This document shows positions 46,809 through 56,459 of a DNA stretch of 64,000 nucleotides, one piece after another. The stretch comes from Croceicoccus sp. Ery15 (GTDB lineage Bacteria > Pseudomonadota > Alphaproteobacteria > Sphingomonadales > Sphingomonadaceae). A program made the position numbers and the translations under genes. Numbering within the stretch: position 1 is the stretch's first letter; the number at the start of each line of letters is the position of its first letter. The stretch is taken from the NCBI RefSeq assembly GCF_020985305.1, contig NZ_CP087588.1, forward strand, positions 3,471,501 to 3,535,500. Direction: 5' to 3'. Under the pieces are notes generated by a model. That model was not told where the DNA came from and ran no database searches. It was given only the letters and a program-made list of their open reading frames with translations.

Positions 46809-47502
46809 GAGTTGCCCCTTCGATCATTGCGCGAACGGCATCCGCTTCATTGAACATCAGGACGTCAATGATGCTGAGGTTGGGAATAAAGTCACCTCCG
46901 AATTGACGGTAGGGTGGGCAAGATGGCTCTAGAAATGAAAGTTCCAGACCATGTGCCCGAAAGGCAGCAGCATCATAGAGTGACCTTCCCCCGGGCGCGT
47001 TGATATAACGGTCTGCGCCAAGCTTTTTGCACAGCGCGATGACCTTGTCCTGGCCGCGATGGTGCGGCGAACAGTCGATAGATGAGGAATCCACGAATTT
47101 TCGATTCCATCCCAGATAAGTGCAGATCTCTTCAAGCAGGAAGGCATTGAGTTTGGCCACATTGCGGTCCGGGTGCCGCAAGACCCCGTCGATCAATGCC
47201 ATCACCTTGTCGTAGTGGGGGGCCCGGCCATAGCAATTCTCAAGGCGGGAGAGTTGAGGTCCGGTTTTGCCGTAATCTTCGTAATGACGCTGGTTAATGG
47301 CAAGCTTGTGTGAAGCGGTTTTGACCGGGAGTGTAAACCAGCTGTTTCCGCCAGCGGGATGAATGCGATTGCGATTGACAAAGCCGCCCTTTATGTATTG
47401 TGCGTCATCGTAAAGTGCAAATATGTCGCAAGCGGCCATTAGCTGAAAATAGCCGAGGTAGGGAAAGAAATACGGCTGCATGATCGCGATACTGAGCTTC
47501 AC
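46801..47502 (-). CDS. WbqC-family protein
   Basis: This 233-residue protein has a GTG start overlapping the stop of the preceding glycosyltransferase (GTGA). WbqC signatures are IAIMQPYFFPYLGYFQLMAACD, FVNRNRIHP, FTLPVKTASHK, an HHRGQDKVIALCKKLGADRY segment and INAPGGRSLYD. The family sits in O-antigen and capsule clusters and is thought to act in sugar or amino-sugar modification, without firm biochemistry. Its place between a glycosyltransferase and a sulfotransferase fits that. Confidence 0.85.
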   Translation of the reverse strand: MKLSIAIMQPYFFPYLGYFQLMAACDIFALYDDAQYIKGGFVNRNRIHPAGGNSWFTLPVKTASHKLAINQRHYEDYGKTGPQLSRLENCYGRAPHYDKVMALIDGVLRHPDRNVAKLNAFLLEEICTYLGWNRKFVDSSSIDCSPHHRGQDKVIALCKKLGADRYINAPGGRSLYDAAAFRAHGLELSFLEPSCPPYRQFGGDFIPNLSIIDVLMFNEADAVRAMIEGATLA

Positions 47503-48410
47503 TGATTGGTGATCCCGAAATGCAGACAGCAATTGGTCACGAATTCGTGGATCATGCGATTTTCTTCCGCCTCTGCATCCGCCAGCCGCTGTAATAGTCG
47601 GTCGCGTGTCGCAATGGCCCATTCTATGTTCTCTTCCCCATAGGCAAGGCCGTAGCGTCGGTGCTCTTCCGGCATCCATTCTTCTACCGACACGCCTTCA
47701 ACCGGAACGATGACGGGAATGCAGCCACACACGGCCGCATAGATATTGTTCATGGAATACAGGTCATACGAATACAGTCTCTTGCTTCGGCGATAGATCA
47801 TGGCCTTCTCGGCGTGGCTAAGCTTGTCGACTGAAACGCAGTCCGCAGGATGTCGGTCTAGCACACGATCCGCCCCCTTGTGGACTACAAAGCAATTTTC
47901 GGTCCGCTCATGCCCGGCGTCGTAATACTCGCCGTTGAAATGCTGTATGCGCAGATGGTGCGACATTGTGCCATCCGGCAGAGTGTCGGCGAAACTGGGC
48001 ATGTAATAGGCAAGCATCTCACTGCTAAGGTCGAAACTGCTCAACTGACGGTCCGTCGGACGATATAGCAGCCATCGAACGATCCTCTCGGCATCCACCG
48101 GGTTGCCAATGGCGACTTCTGGATAGACTATGATGGAATTCCTGATCTCGGCCCAGCGCGCTTTTCTGACAGGAAAGGGGCCATAGCCGTAACCAAGATG
48201 CCAGCGCTGCCAGATCAGCTGGCCCAGTCCGGACAGAGTTTTTGGGATAAACTTATGTGCTGACCAGATTTTCGCCTGGTAGCCTAATTCGTTCATGCGA
48301 TTGCACAAGGCATGCAATGCGATGGCGCCGCCGCTGTTCTCATTATAGCGGGGCGCCCAGATTACGAATCTGAGTTGGCCCTTGTCGATGTCGGCAAAAC
48401 TGTCACTCAT
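47499..48410 (-). CDS. Glycosyltransferase-like protein (GT-B type)
   Basis: This 303-residue protein begins with a beta-strand and glycine loop RFVIWAPRYNENSGGAIALHALCNRMNELG, typical of a GT-B N-terminal domain. Its C-terminal half has SKRLYSYDLYSMNNIYAAVCGCIPVIVPVEGVSVEEWMPEEH, resembling the nucleotide-sugar binding region. The donor and acceptor are unknown. It overlaps the flippase gene by 4 bp (ATGA) and the WbqC-like gene by 4 bp, so these are translated as a unit. Confidence 0.72.
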   Translation of the reverse strand: MSDSFADIDKGQLRFVIWAPRYNENSGGAIALHALCNRMNELGYQAKIWSAHKFIPKTLSGLGQLIWQRWHLGYGYGPFPVRKARWAEIRNSIIVYPEVAIGNPVDAERIVRWLLYRPTDRQLSSFDLSSEMLAYYMPSFADTLPDGTMSHHLRIQHFNGEYYDAGHERTENCFVVHKGADRVLDRHPADCVSVDKLSHAEKAMIYRRSKRLYSYDLYSMNNIYAAVCGCIPVIVPVEGVSVEEWMPEEHRRYGLAYGEENIEWAIATRDRLLQRLADAEAEENRMIHEFVTNCCLHFGITNQ

Positions 48411-49897
48411 GCCCTGCTCTCGTCGGGTCGGTCAGTTGTCACAGTGCCAATCCGCTGCCTGAACAAGGCGAAACCACTGTCGATTAGCAGATTGAAATGG
48501 CGGGCATTCATTAATCGTCCAATTCCAAAATAAATTACTGCGGCAATGACCGCCTCTATCATCAAGGTCAGATAGACCGGCAATGTCGACCATTCGCTTA
48601 TCACAAATATCGCGCCGGCCATGGCGAGGGTAGGGATGGCCAATTGCCTCTGATCCCAAAACTGTTTGTAAATAGGGTAGTCGATCGTGTCCTTCGAATA
48701 TTGAGAATTCAAGAACACCGCCACCGTCGCAGACAGAACCATCGACCATGCCAGCGCCGTCAGCCCGAAGAAGCTGAATGCGATGATCAGGCAAATGCCG
48801 ATGGTCTTTTTCTGGAATTCAATCTGAAAATATCTCCTCGACTCCCCTCTCGCCAGCAACACTTGAAGGTTGACCATGCTGAAGGGATAAAGAAGTCCTG
48901 CCAATGCAGTGATCTGCAATACCGGGGCCGCCCCCATCCACTCTTGCCCGAATGCAACCTCGATGACCTGCGGGGCCGTTATAATCAAACCGGTCATCGC
49001 GGGAAAGGCAAACAGCGTCATCAAGCTCAGGGCAGAAGCCGTCGCCTTTTTCATGTCCCGGGCGTCCTCGATTCCGGAAAGTACGGGAAGCGAAATGCGG
49101 CCGACCAGCCCTGAAAGGACGGAATTAACCAGTGTCTGCATGGACAGGCCCCTGTCGAACAGGCCGACCGTGCGCACGTCAAAGAACTTGCCGAGCAAGG
49201 GTGCGGATCCGCGGGCATAAAATGCTTCCAGTGCTCCGGCACCGCCAATCCACAATGCCGAACGAAGCAGGGGGCCGGGCTTCGCTCCCGCCAAACGGAA
49301 ACTGGGCAGCCAATTAGCTTGCACCCAAGATATAACTGTCGATATGCAGGCATTTGCAAGCAACATCGCCGCAAGGGACCAAGCTCCAGCCCCCCAAACC
49401 GCCAAGGCGGATCCCAACAAACCGGAAGATACTGTGGCGATAGTCCCGCTGAAAAATATCGCGCGATAATCGAGTTTGCGGCTGAGGATAGCGATCGGCA
49501 CTGACCCCAGGGCAGTTATTATAATGACAAGCGCGATAGCTGGTATCAGCATTGACAAAACCGGCTGCCGAAAGAACAAGCTGATCGGCCCGCCCAAGGC
49601 AGCCAATGCAATGGCTAATAGTATGGCCAGCGCCAGGTTAAGCCAATAGAGCGCGCTTTCATCGGCTCGGTCCGTCCTTGGGTTCTGGATCAGTGCCGTT
49701 GTTATGCCGCCTTGAGTGAAGGCGCAGCACAAGGTTGCGAAGAAGGTAGCGATCGCGATGATTCCGAACTGGTCCGGGCCCAGCAATCTGGCCATCACTA
49801 TGCTAAAGGTTAGCTGCCCGATCGATCGCACGATTAGGTCGAGCGCGCTCCATAGCCCAGCACGTGCGATCCTTGAGCGATCGTGCATGCCTTTCAT
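48407..49897 (-). CDS. Polysaccharide flippase (Wzx-like, MOP superfamily)
   Basis: This 496-residue membrane protein has about 14 hydrophobic helices and begins GLWSALDLIVRSIGQLTFSIVMARLLGPDQFGIIAIATF, the classical Wzx/MviN-like N-terminus. Downstream are GGITTALIQNPRTDRADESALYWLNL and GLFDRGLSMQTLVNSVLSGLVGRISLPVLS. The start at 49897 has a GAGGGG Shine-Dalgarno close upstream; a longer frame begins at 49930. It would move lipid-linked repeat units across the inner membrane. No Wzy polymerase is clearly visible. Confidence 0.85.
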   Translation of the reverse strand: MKGMHDRSRIARAGLWSALDLIVRSIGQLTFSIVMARLLGPDQFGIIAIATFFATLCCAFTQGGITTALIQNPRTDRADESALYWLNLALAILLAIALAALGGPISLFFRQPVLSMLIPAIALVIIITALGSVPIAILSRKLDYRAIFFSGTIATVSSGLLGSALAVWGAGAWSLAAMLLANACISTVISWVQANWLPSFRLAGAKPGPLLRSALWIGGAGALEAFYARGSAPLLGKFFDVRTVGLFDRGLSMQTLVNSVLSGLVGRISLPVLSGIEDARDMKKATASALSLMTLFAFPAMTGLIITAPQVIEVAFGQEWMGAAPVLQITALAGLLYPFSMVNLQVLLARGESRRYFQIEFQKKTIGICLIIAFSFFGLTALAWSMVLSATVAVFLNSQYSKDTIDYPIYKQFWDQRQLAIPTLAMAGAIFVISEWSTLPVYLTLMIEAVIAAVIYFGIGRLMNARHFNLLIDSGFALFRQRIGTVTTDRPDESRA

Positions 49898-50058
49898 CAG
49901 CCCCTCCCCCCGTCGGTTCGAAAACGCCACGGTTCTTAGTTCGGACGTTTCTTGCGTGAATTTCTCGGCAGTAAGCCTTTAAGGTGCATCTCGTTAATGG
50001 CTAGGCGATAAAGGTGGATGATAAGCCCATCATGCAAGAGCAACGGGGAAGTGCAATA

Positions 50059-51198
50059 ATGCCTCGTATCCTGATGTGGGGAACCTATGATCTTGGCAAG
50101 CCCCGCACACGCATTATCCGGCAAAGCTTCAGCAAGGCAGGAATGGAAATCCATGAGATCCATTTCGATGTATGGCAGGGTGTCCAAGACAAGAGCCAGA
50201 TAAACTCTTTCTTTCAAAGAATGATCATATTGCTGAAGCTTTTGGTGTATTATCCGGTTCTTATCGCCAGATATCTCTCTTCGTCTCACCACGATGTCGT
50301 CTTTGTCGGTTACATGGGCGTCTTCGATATTCTAGTGCTGGCTCCATTTGCTCGAATGCGTGGAGTGCCCATCGTCTGGGACGCGTTTCTTTCTGTTTAT
50401 GACACGGTGGTGAACGATCGCAGGATGCTTCGGCCTTCATCGCCGATGGCGCGGCTGTTATTATGGATGGAGCGCACAGCTTGCAGATTGTCAACGCTTG
50501 TTGTCTTAGACACTCATGCCCATGCGGGCTTGATGGCAAGGGTCTTGGACCTGCCCGCAGATCGATTCCGTGCAGTAATGGTAGGTTGCGAGCAAAACTT
50601 CCGCGTAAAGCGAAGCCGTCATCGGCCAAGCAAGCGAACTGTTCTCTTCTATGGGCAGTTCATCCCACTTCACGGCATCGAGACGGTGGTGCAGGCAGCG
50701 CAAAGCGATCGAGGAAGAGACTGGCAATGGGTCCTTATCGGTACCGGCCAAGAAAGCACACGAATTACCGATATGATAGAACGTGGTGACGGGTCCAATA
50801 TCGCGTCCATCCCTTGGGTACATTTTGATGATCTTGCCGATCACATCTGCAAGGCGGATATCTGTTTGGGGATATTCGGCCAGTCGGAGAAGGCAGCTAG
50901 CGTCATACCGAATAAGGTTTTCCAAGTTCTCGCGACTGGCATGCCGCTGATTACTCGCGATTCTCCGGCCATACGCGAACTGATTCATGACCCGCAGCCG
51001 GGCCTGTACTTGATCGTGCCGGGCAACCCCGAGGCCCTTCTCGATGCGCTTGACCGTTTCGAGCGCGAGGGCGAAGATCTGCCCGAGCAATTGCACGATC
51101 AGATCATAGCCCGGTTCTTACCAGCAAAGCTGAGTCGCGACTGGCGGACACTTGTGGACGAGGCCGTGAGATTGGGGGGCAAGCGTGGCCACAGTTGA
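50059..51198 (+). CDS. Glycosyltransferase family 4-like protein
   Basis: This is a 379-residue GT-B protein. The ATG at 50059 has GGGGAA upstream. The N-terminal domain carries MPRILMWGTYDLGKPRTRIIR and the segment DVVFVGYMGVFDILVLAPFARMRG. The C-terminal donor domain has LFYGQFIPLHGIETVVQAA, WVLIGTGQES, WVHFDDLADHICKADICLGIFG and IPNKVFQVLATGMPLITRDSPAIRELI, the GT4 EX7E-like region. It is divergent from the flippase across 160 bp, which must hold both promoters, and overlaps the next gene by 14 bp. Confidence 0.85.
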   Translation: MPRILMWGTYDLGKPRTRIIRQSFSKAGMEIHEIHFDVWQGVQDKSQINSFFQRMIILLKLLVYYPVLIARYLSSSHHDVVFVGYMGVFDILVLAPFARMRGVPIVWDAFLSVYDTVVNDRRMLRPSSPMARLLLWMERTACRLSTLVVLDTHAHAGLMARVLDLPADRFRAVMVGCEQNFRVKRSRHRPSKRTVLFYGQFIPLHGIETVVQAAQSDRGRDWQWVLIGTGQESTRITDMIERGDGSNIASIPWVHFDDLADHICKADICLGIFGQSEKAASVIPNKVFQVLATGMPLITRDSPAIRELIHDPQPGLYLIVPGNPEALLDALDRFEREGEDLPEQLHDQIIARFLPAKLSRDWRTLVDEAVRLGGKRGHS

Positions 51199-52123
51199 TA
51201 TCTTACTAGGCACCTATAACGGCGCACGTTTCATCAATGAACAGCTTCACTCGCTCAGTGCCCAGACGCATCGCGACTGGCGGTTGATCCTGCGTGATGA
51301 CGGATCCGCCGACGAAACGGTCGAGCTGGTGCGGAACTGGGCCCTTCGCGAAAGCGTCGATATGGTCGAAATTAATGATGGCTGTTCGAATTTGGGCGCT
51401 TGCCAAAATTTCGCACGGCTTATGGAGCATTCGCTCGCGCCCTACTTTGCGTTTTGTGATCAGGATGATGTCTGGATGCCAGACAAATTGGAACGCATGC
51501 TTGCGGCCTTGTTAGAAAGTGAGATTGAGGTCGGACATGATGTGCCACAACTAATTTATGGTGATGCCGTGGTTGCATCGGAAAGTCTGGAGGTGATTCA
51601 CGCTTCATTCCGTCAATATACCTCTCGGTTGACAGATGCAGATGCACAGGATGTGGCTATGGTGATGCTTGGAAACGTAGCCCCTGGATGCGCTATGCTA
51701 GGTAACGCGGCATTGCGACGCGCGGCACTTCCGGTGCATCCTGATGCGCGCATGCACGATTGGTGGGTGACAATGGTCGCCCTTTCTCAAGGTAAATCGA
51801 TCCAGATGGATCAAACCGTACTGTTCTACCGACAGCACGGCAGTAATGCGCTTGGCGTTCCTCAGTCTGGTATGATGGCTCTTAAACTCTTTCTGCGCAG
51901 CCCATCAAGTGCGCTAAATCGTGCTCGCAAGATGCTAGATCGTACAACCAGCCAAGCCCGTGCATTCGCCAGCACGTATGGCGAGGCTGGCAGAAACGCG
52001 ACCGTTGCCGGATACGGGCGTATTAGTAGAAAAAGCCTTATCGCTCGCAAGACCTTTCTTTTCCGCAATAAGGTTCGAGCAGCAGATTGGGGAACCTTTA
52101 TTGCGCTTATGTTGGTGATTTAG
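51185..52123 (+). CDS. Glycosyltransferase family 2 protein
   Basis: This 312-residue GT-A enzyme starts at a GTG. It begins VDILLGTYNGARFINEQLHSLSAQTHRDWRLILRDDGSADET, has the DxD-type metal site in FAFCDQDDVWMPDKLE and a downstream acceptor region with MHDWWVTMVALSQG. This arrangement matches rhamnosyltransferase-like GT2 proteins of O-antigen loci. Its 3' end overlaps the convergent RgpF-like gene by 4 bp. Confidence 0.87.
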   Translation: MATVDILLGTYNGARFINEQLHSLSAQTHRDWRLILRDDGSADETVELVRNWALRESVDMVEINDGCSNLGACQNFARLMEHSLAPYFAFCDQDDVWMPDKLERMLAALLESEIEVGHDVPQLIYGDAVVASESLEVIHASFRQYTSRLTDADAQDVAMVMLGNVAPGCAMLGNAALRRAALPVHPDARMHDWWVTMVALSQGKSIQMDQTVLFYRQHGSNALGVPQSGMMALKLFLRSPSSALNRARKMLDRTTSQARAFASTYGEAGRNATVAGYGRISRKSLIARKTFLFRNKVRAADWGTFIALMLVI

Positions 52124-53022
52124 GTCGTGGACCGAGCTCCGGAAATGTCGGATTCTATTTCCGACAGGTCGAACCGCTCGCGGACCAAAGTTTCTCGCCA
52201 TGCATCAACATTTTCAAGCAACATCCTGCGTTTAACAAAGGGAAAGCCATGTGCTGCCTGTTGTGGCCATTCCGTTGCGGTCGGATTTCTCCCGCTGATG
52301 GATGGAAAAAGGCATGCTGTTCGCAGGCCGATTGATCGCAAGCTGTTTGCCAGATCGATTTCAAGAGTAAGAATTACCTTGGCCCGGCTAACAATCCGTG
52401 GTTGCCACAAGCGGGAAAATACAGGCGAGTTGATTGCGGCACCGTTGAACAGGAGCGCGTAGGACTGCAAGTGCCATCGCCATTCCAGACTGTCCGAGAA
52501 TCCAATCAAATCGGCATCGACATTCTCAGCATTTATTATCGAGGCGGCCAGCCTGTCACTTACGAATGTGCTGTCGTTTACGGTAGCCAACCTTTGAGTC
52601 TTTGACAGGTCGATTTCTTTGATGGCGCGTGCCCATGCAGCAAGGTCATGTCCAATGTTTTCTCGCTTGATCGCATGTCCGAATGGTACGTCGGGATGCT
52701 CAGAGTAATTGTCGAGCGCGATGATGAACACGATTGAATAGCCGCTTGATCGCCAAGTTTCCGCGTGACGAATGGCGCGAAACGGTATCCGGCCGTTAGG
52801 AGCGTAAGTGACGAAAAGACACAATTTCTCGGCGTCAGTCGACGGCTTCGGCGTCAGCCATTCGTAGCGCGCACGATCTCGCCGAGCGAGCCATCTATCC
52901 ATGGCAATGAACGGCTTGGAACTGCGGATGCGACGAATAAGGACCGCAATTGGCGATGCAAATGCGGAGCAAATCCCGCCTCGGGCATAAAGTTGCCAGT
53001 TAATATAGTCTTCCCGCATCAC
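52120..53022 (-). CDS. RgpF-like (rhamnan synthesis F) glycan protein
   Basis: This 300-residue protein resembles the RgpF family: KLCLFVTYAPNGRIPFRAIRHAETWRSSGYSIVFI, then IGHDLAAWARAIKEID, a NDS motif in ATVNDSTFVSD, and GFSDSLEWRWHLQSYALLFNG. Family members are probable glycosyltransferases for rhamnose-containing polymers. The N-terminal 35 residues contain a weak hydrophobic stretch. It is followed on the same strand by no further gene, and converges with the GT2 gene. Confidence 0.72.
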   Translation of the reverse strand: MMREDYINWQLYARGGICSAFASPIAVLIRRIRSSKPFIAMDRWLARRDRARYEWLTPKPSTDAEKLCLFVTYAPNGRIPFRAIRHAETWRSSGYSIVFIIALDNYSEHPDVPFGHAIKRENIGHDLAAWARAIKEIDLSKTQRLATVNDSTFVSDRLAASIINAENVDADLIGFSDSLEWRWHLQSYALLFNGAAINSPVFSRLWQPRIVSRAKVILTLEIDLANSLRSIGLRTACLFPSISGRNPTATEWPQQAAHGFPFVKRRMLLENVDAWRETLVRERFDLSEIESDISGARSTT

Positions 53023-53031
53023 AGAACATAC

Positions 53032-54729
53032 TCAATAGTCGGTGAAAACAGTCATCCCGTTGATGTCGCCTGACGCCACTTCGCTACCATTGCCCCAGCG
53101 AAGCACGCTTACCTTTCGCCGATCGGGCACGACAAGATGCTCGCCGCGGGCAAGATCTACGACCTCGCCCGGCGAATAGAGGTAGCCGTCGATGCTAATG
53201 GCTGCATTTTCGATCCTGTAGGGTCCCGGGATGTTGATATCGACAATTCGTTCGCGATCACCCGGTGCTATGAACTTTCCGGCCAGATAGAACGGGCCGC
53301 GTGCGTGAATATAGTTGGTTTGAAGTATTGCGCGATCGGCGGGCAGGAGGCCCTTGCGATCGTCGCTTGGCGCAAATGCGTTGAGCAGTGCGGGCGTGTT
53401 GACAATAACCATTGGCACTGTTTCGCGCGCGATCGCTTCGCGGATGATGGGTCGGCCGACATTGCGATAGGATTCTAGGGCCCAGCCGGACCAATATTGA
53501 TCGACGGCCCTGGGATAAGGAGCGAGAACCCCCGCATTATCGATATACTTTGCCTCTTCGCCAATCAGACCCGTCGCGATCTGCTGAAATCGGCGCTGAT
53601 TTTCGATGACCTTCCGATCTTCTGCAATCCATACGGCGGCCGCATTGGCTAGAAAGGCGGCGGCAGTGAGATGTAAGCCAAAGCGCCGGACCAGCGCTTC
53701 AATTCCAATACTTGCTCCGATCACCACAGGTGCCAGGATGAACTGGTAAAAATACGGATAGGCGTTGAGATACACGAGCACGGATGCGAGAGGGGTCATC
53801 AGTAGTGCTATGCCGATCCGATGCGGCGTTGGGGTCTTTGAATTGCGAGCGATGACGAAAGCAGCGATAACGATTGCCGCACTGAGGAAAGGCGCGAGTG
53901 AGAATGCACGTACGGCGTATCGGGATTCGGGAAGGATGCCGCCGCCAAACATCCGTTCGGCCGCCGCATAAAGACCTTTGCAGATGGCAGTGAGCTGATC
54001 GGGCGTGACCAGAACTGCCGTAAAGGTCGCTATGCCGAAAATGGCAAGCGCAATCGCGATAATACGAGGGTGCGGCATGCGCAGACCTTGCATGCCTTCC
54101 CCAAGGAAGGGTAACGCGAGAAATGCTGGTAGGTAAAGCGCGCTCTTGATCGACGCGACGAATGCCAGCCCGATGAGCAGCAGAAAGAGCATCCATCGTG
54201 CTTTAGACCGGAGCTCATGTAGGCCAAGCACTAGTGCACTGGTCAACATGGCAGCCGCAATGGGGTCGGCACGCAACGCAATGCCGTGAGAGAATGTGTA
54301 GCCGCCGGTCATATAGGCCAGTGCGGCAAGCAAAGCGATTTGCCTGTTTACGAATCGTTGGGCGCCCAGTGCGATCATGAATGCTGTCCAGGCGAAGAAC
54401 GGCCAGGTGAGCAGTCGGGCAACGATCACATGGTCTATGGCCGAGCCGGGTACCGTTGATACCCAACCGAAGAGATACGCGAAGGGGACCTGAAATATCT
54501 GGCGAGGACCGCCATGATAATGCTTGTGAAGCAAGCCATAATGCCAGAACTCGTCCCAATTGAGCGATTTTGCCGTGGCCAGCTCAAGTTGCATCAGCGA
54601 AACAATGCCGATTATTCCCAGCAGCAGATAGCGCGACATCGCAGATTGGGCGACGTGTCGGTCTTCGGCCCAATCCATTCGGTCTGTTTCGTTCCGAACA
54701 TCCGATGAAATACGGGAAGCGAAGGTCAT
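53032..54729 (-). CDS. Multi-membrane GT-C-like protein (ArnT/PMT-type), paralogue A
   Basis: This is a 565-residue protein with 10-12 hydrophobic helices and a C-terminal beta-rich domain of about 170 residues. The GT-C hallmark is the first periplasmic-loop acidic motif, here SLNWDEFWHYGLLHKHYHGG, followed later by YTFSHGIALRADPIAAAMLTSALVL. It shares both motifs and the overall layout with the neighbouring 557-residue protein. It would transfer a sugar from a polyprenyl donor on the periplasmic side, or act as a polymerase-like partner. The exact role is unknown. It lies 10 bp from the RgpF-like gene. Confidence 0.7.
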   Translation of the reverse strand: MTFASRISSDVRNETDRMDWAEDRHVAQSAMSRYLLLGIIGIVSLMQLELATAKSLNWDEFWHYGLLHKHYHGGPRQIFQVPFAYLFGWVSTVPGSAIDHVIVARLLTWPFFAWTAFMIALGAQRFVNRQIALLAALAYMTGGYTFSHGIALRADPIAAAMLTSALVLGLHELRSKARWMLFLLLIGLAFVASIKSALYLPAFLALPFLGEGMQGLRMPHPRIIAIALAIFGIATFTAVLVTPDQLTAICKGLYAAAERMFGGGILPESRYAVRAFSLAPFLSAAIVIAAFVIARNSKTPTPHRIGIALLMTPLASVLVYLNAYPYFYQFILAPVVIGASIGIEALVRRFGLHLTAAAFLANAAAVWIAEDRKVIENQRRFQQIATGLIGEEAKYIDNAGVLAPYPRAVDQYWSGWALESYRNVGRPIIREAIARETVPMVIVNTPALLNAFAPSDDRKGLLPADRAILQTNYIHARGPFYLAGKFIAPGDRERIVDINIPGPYRIENAAISIDGYLYSPGEVVDLARGEHLVVPDRRKVSVLRWGNGSEVASGDINGMTVFTDY

Positions 54730-54782
54730 AGCAAGCTCCTAGCCGAAGAACTTCGCTAGCGGGAGAGCCAGATCTGGGGCAA

Positions 54783-56456
54783 TCATAGCGGTACCCACAA
54801 CGGTCCACGTGGAGGAAGTTCGCGCGGCCTTCCGACAATATCTGCCCAGATCAGCTTAACGGCGTTCCGACCTGGATTGACTATGCGATGATAACCACGC
54901 GTCAACGTGATTGTATCGCCTTGCGTGAAGCTTTTTCCGTCCACAGCCAGTTCTCCGCCTATGAGACGATATTCGCCCGGCACGAGAAATTCCTGTTGTC
55001 CATTTGCGCCGGGCGCTATTTGTCGCCCGGCGACCCAGACCGGCCATTGCCATTCAATATAGTTGCTTTGCAATGCGGCCACGTCCGCGGGCAAGAATTG
55101 CGTCTCGTCGGTCGCTCGCAGGACGTCGCTTAGAACCCACCAGTTTTCTAGAACGAGCGGGATCGGGCGGCGCTCCATTTCCTGACGATAGTGTGGAACG
55201 CCAGCATCTCGATAGGCCTGCATCGCCCAGGGCATTAGAAGCAGATTGCGCTTGTCGAAATCAGGAAGCGTGTTGGCATGATCGAAATAGGCCACAGGCG
55301 TTGGGAAGAGTCTTCGCACACCTTCCTCGACCGCCGATTGTCGGGCAAGCACCGCGTGATTGCTTATGGCAAAGAGGAAGATTGTAGATGCGCTCAAGGC
55401 TGCGGTTGCGACCGATGGGCGGACTTTCTTCAATACAGCGGTCATGACAGGAGCCAGTGAAACACTAACAGGGGCAAGCATGAAGACGAAATAATAGGAT
55501 GCGGTATTTCGATAGAACAAGAGGGTGAGGATGATGGAGCCCATTCCGGCCAACGCCAGTTTCTCTTCCGATTGCATCGACGAATGCCAAATCAGCAGCG
55601 GAGCGGCCAGTATTGCGACAGTCGTGCCAGGCGAGAGCAGCAAGCCCTTCAACGCCATTCCGGCATTGGGCGGCTTGCCGACAAAGAACATATATTGGGC
55701 AGCGTTTGCGCTCAATCGCGCGCCGTGGCCGGCTGAAGCCGGAGCCAGCGGCATACCGGTCCGATGAAATGCATAAAGCAGGGCAAAGCAAACGGCCGAC
55801 ATGATCGCGAAGCCAACAAGCAGTAGCGCCATGCGCGGTGATTGGTCGGCTTCTCTCCAGCGCATCCATGCCATGCCGGCGAACGCAGGCAGAAATAATA
55901 TGGATTTGATCGTAAAGATTCCTGCGAGGCCCACCAAGGTGCTTGCCAATAGCAGGCTGGTCGGATTGATCGGTGCCCGAGTCAGTACGACCAAGCTCCA
56001 CATCAGCAAGCAGGTGGCGAAAGGATCGGCCCGGAAACTAAAGCCGTTCTGGAAAACATAGCTGAACGACACATAGGCTAGAGTAGCCATCAGCGATGGA
56101 GCGAGGTCGGCAAAGCGGCGGGCGAGCAAAAAAATCGCGACCAGAGTTGCCAATTCCAGTGCCAGCATCACCATGCGCGCAACAACGATTTGTTCCACGC
56201 CATTGCCGTCAAGCAAAGTCAGCCAGGCAAAGGCGCGCGCATGGAAGGTCTGCAATGGTAGGCCAAGTCGGCCGTCCTTAAATCCTATGATCTGTGAATA
56301 GTACCAGAATTCGTCCCAGTTGATGGCGCGCGTATGCACCATCACGGCCTGTGCGATCAGCAATAGTGCGATAGCAACCGACGGCCAGATAGCACTTTCC
56401 GCATCGGGCAGGGCAGCCCTTGGCCCGGTGCGGGCATACAAGTGCGCGGACCGCAT
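54783..56456 (-). CDS. Multi-membrane GT-C-like protein (ArnT/PMT-type), paralogue B
   Basis: This is a 557-residue membrane protein with the same plan as its downstream neighbour: AINWDEFWYYSQIIGFKDGR near residue 45, FQNGFSFRADPFATCLLMWSLVVLTR near residue 150, many hydrophobic helices and a C-terminal beta domain ending FTQGDTITLTRGYHRIV. The acidic WDE motif fits the metal and acceptor site of GT-C enzymes. It is adjacent to a polyprenol-phosphate-type GT2, which would supply its lipid-linked donor. The specificity is unknown. Confidence 0.72.
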   Translation of the reverse strand: MRSAHLYARTGPRAALPDAESAIWPSVAIALLLIAQAVMVHTRAINWDEFWYYSQIIGFKDGRLGLPLQTFHARAFAWLTLLDGNGVEQIVVARMVMLALELATLVAIFLLARRFADLAPSLMATLAYVSFSYVFQNGFSFRADPFATCLLMWSLVVLTRAPINPTSLLLASTLVGLAGIFTIKSILFLPAFAGMAWMRWREADQSPRMALLLVGFAIMSAVCFALLYAFHRTGMPLAPASAGHGARLSANAAQYMFFVGKPPNAGMALKGLLLSPGTTVAILAAPLLIWHSSMQSEEKLALAGMGSIILTLLFYRNTASYYFVFMLAPVSVSLAPVMTAVLKKVRPSVATAALSASTIFLFAISNHAVLARQSAVEEGVRRLFPTPVAYFDHANTLPDFDKRNLLLMPWAMQAYRDAGVPHYRQEMERRPIPLVLENWWVLSDVLRATDETQFLPADVAALQSNYIEWQWPVWVAGRQIAPGANGQQEFLVPGEYRLIGGELAVDGKSFTQGDTITLTRGYHRIVNPGRNAVKLIWADIVGRPRELPPRGPLWVPL

Positions 56457-56459
56457 GGC

